This document shows positions 63,045-64,000 of a stretch of 64,000 nt of DNA, piece after piece (the stretch's first letter is position 1; the number at the start of each line of letters is the position of its first letter). Under the pieces are notes generated by a model that saw only the letters and a list, made by a program, of their open reading frames with translations, was not told the origin of the DNA and searched no databases. A program made the position numbers and the translations under genes. This DNA is from Roseibium algicola (GTDB lineage Bacteria > Pseudomonadota > Alphaproteobacteria > Rhizobiales > Stappiaceae): contig NZ_CP019630.1 in the NCBI RefSeq assembly GCF_001999245.1, positions 5,175,001-5,239,000 of the forward strand. Direction: 5' to 3'.

Positions 63045-64000
63045 ATGACAAAACAGAAACTTGTCATCGTCGGCAACGGCATGGCACCCGGGCGGATGCT
63101 CGAAAACCTGTTCGAAAAAGACAGGGATGCTTATGACGTCACCATTTTCAATGCGGAGCCGCGGGTCAACTACAACAGGCTGATGCTGTCGCCCGTGCTG
63201 TCAGGCGAGAAGTCATACGAGGACATCATCACCCATGGCGACGACTGGTATGCCGAACATGGCGTGACGCTTCACAAGGGAGCACGGGTTGCCGAGATCG
63301 ACCGGGACGCCAAAACGGTGACCTCGGAAAACGGCATTACCGCCTCTTACGACAAGCTGGTGATCGCGACGGGATCTTCTCCCTTCATCATTCCGCTTCC
63401 TGGCAAGGACCTGGACGGGGTTTTGACCTATCGCGATCTGGACGATGTGGAAAAAATGCTGGATGCGGCCAAACGCGGCGGTCGCGCTGTTGTTATTGGT
63501 GGCGGGCTCCTGGGTCTTGAAGCGGCAGCCGGTCTCAAGATGCAGGGCATGGACGTAACCGTTCTGCACCTGATGCCGACCCTGATGGAACGTCAGCTCG
63601 ACCCGGCTGCGGGGTTCCTGCTCGAAGCGGAATTCAAACGCCGCGGCATCGACGTGCGCACCAAGGCAAACAGTCATGAAATCCTGGGTGATGATGCAGG
63701 CAAGGTGAGGGGCATCCGCCTTGACGACGGCACCGAGATCGAAGCCTCGATCATCGTCATGGCCGTCGGCATCCGCCCGTCGGCCGACCTTGCCAGGGAG
63801 GTCGGGCTGGACGTCAATCGCGGTGTGCTGGTTGGCGATGACATGCGCACCAGCGATGCGGACATCTTCTCGCTCGGGGAATGCGTCGAACACCGTGGCA
63901 TGTGTTACGGGCTTGTCGCGCCGCTTTATGAAATGGCGGGTGTGATTGCCGACAATCTGCTTGGCGCTTCTTCCGAATACACGGGCTCGGTCACCGCGAC
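63045..64000 (+). CDS. nirB: Nitrite reductase (NADH) large subunit, N-terminal part; runs off the window
   Basis: About 318 codons from the ATG at 63045 (MTKQKLVIVGNGMAPGRMLE), with GGAGAAA upstream, open to the right edge. FAD-binding motifs VVIGNGMAPGRMLENL-type and VVIGGGLLGLEAAAGLKMQG, plus the NYNRLMLSPVLSG block, identify the NirB FAD/NADH domain (pyridine nucleotide-disulfide oxidoreductase fold). It should continue with a BFD-like [2Fe-2S] domain and siroheme domains. It reduces nitrite to ammonium with NADH. Probable last genes nirD and nasA lie outside. Confidence 0.9.
   Translation, partial: MTKQKLVIVGNGMAPGRMLENLFEKDRDAYDVTIFNAEPRVNYNRLMLSPVLSGEKSYEDIITHGDDWYAEHGVTLHKGARVAEIDRDAKTVTSENGITASYDKLVIATGSSPFIIPLPGKDLDGVLTYRDLDDVEKMLDAAKRGGRAVVIGGGLLGLEAAAGLKMQGMDVTVLHLMPTLMERQLDPAAGFLLEAEFKRRGIDVRTKANSHEILGDDAGKVRGIRLDDGTEIEASIIVMAVGIRPSADLAREVGLDVNRGVLVGDDMRTSDADIFSLGECVEHRGMCYGLVAPLYEMAGVIADNLLGASSEYTGSVTA

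Noticed and set aside
61234..63051. A 605-codon open frame antisense to the nitrate ATPase gene
   Set aside because: Same effect; the sense strand has two full ABC ATPase domains.
1..64000. CRISPR array, insertion sequence, prophage or integrase
   Set aside because: No regularly spaced repeats, transposase, integrase or attachment-site pattern was seen.

Overview
The window looks like chromosomal DNA of a high-GC alphaproteobacterium of the Hyphomicrobiales type. The gene content (periplasmic nitrate reductase in napEFDABC order, DUF3126, a PilZ pair, DUF2336, a hisI/folE/NifU-like/yidD neighbourhood and CtrA-type boxes) fits a marine Stappiaceae genome such as Roseibium/Labrenzia. That genus is an impression from protein style, not a search result. 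I see no insertion sequence, prophage, CRISPR array, rRNA or tRNA. Nearly all genes are densely packed and ordinary in base use.

Layout. 1-8.8 kb: end of a MarR regulator, a membrane GGDEF/EAL protein, trkH, sfsA, an L,D-transpeptidase lipoprotein, gpt, a CinA-type protein, an FAD monooxygenase. 8.8-20 kb: a zinc-finger protein, two alpha/beta hydrolases, a crotonase-fold protein, cysE, small conserved proteins, a gamma carbonic anhydrase, a transglutaminase-like peptidase, PilZ and PAS proteins, a candidate structured RNA, a rhomboid protease and a CBS protein. 20-24.7 kb: napEFDABC. 24.8-29.9 kb: hisI, folE, a NifU-like scaffold, yidD, a B12/radical SAM enzyme and a DMT exporter. 30-33.2 kb: an Lrp regulator, then a GNAT-C39 peptidase fusion with a RimK-type ATP-grasp ligase. 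33.3-42 kb: thrS, an acyltransferase, a secreted protein, a nitroreductase and a frameshifted flavin reductase, a putative CtrA-controlled transglycosylase and a DUF2336 protein. 42-47.6 kb: three tandem secreted caspase-like proteins. 47.7-50.2 kb: Hpt protein, nadK, a trypsin-like protease. 50.2-56.4 kb: a phosphonate catabolic set (phosphonate monoester hydrolase-like enzyme, phnX, FAD oxidoreductase) next to a LysR regulator and an AtzE/AtzG-type amidase pair. 56.5-64 kb: assimilatory nitrate/nitrite locus nasT-nasS-[leader]-nrtA-nrtB-nrtCD-nirB, which runs off the right edge.

How the genes work together. The nas locus is the clearest circuit. NasS (nitrate sensor without signal peptide) and NasT (ANTAR RNA-binding regulator) sit just upstream of a 365-base leader. 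This leader carries two hexaloop hairpins followed by a long intrinsic terminator, which is the arrangement expected for ANTAR antitermination. Behind it lie a nitrate ABC importer and nitrite reductase. The separate nap cluster gives periplasmic, probably dissimilatory or redox-balancing, nitrate reduction. The phosphonate set has no PhnW aminotransferase, so the FAD oxidoreductase probably makes phosphonoacetaldehyde for PhnX.

Most interesting: (1) three tandem caspase-fold secreted proteins in which the third is a mosaic, with an N-terminal half nearly identical in DNA to gene 1 and a C-terminal part like gene 2; (2) the GNAT-C39/ATP-grasp pair, a predicted but functionally uncharacterised peptide-forming system; (3) the NasT leader; (4) an A8 tract that breaks the flavin reductase frame seven codons from its start; (5) a CtrA-type box plus a 13-base-period TTAAC repeat in front of the transglycosylase.
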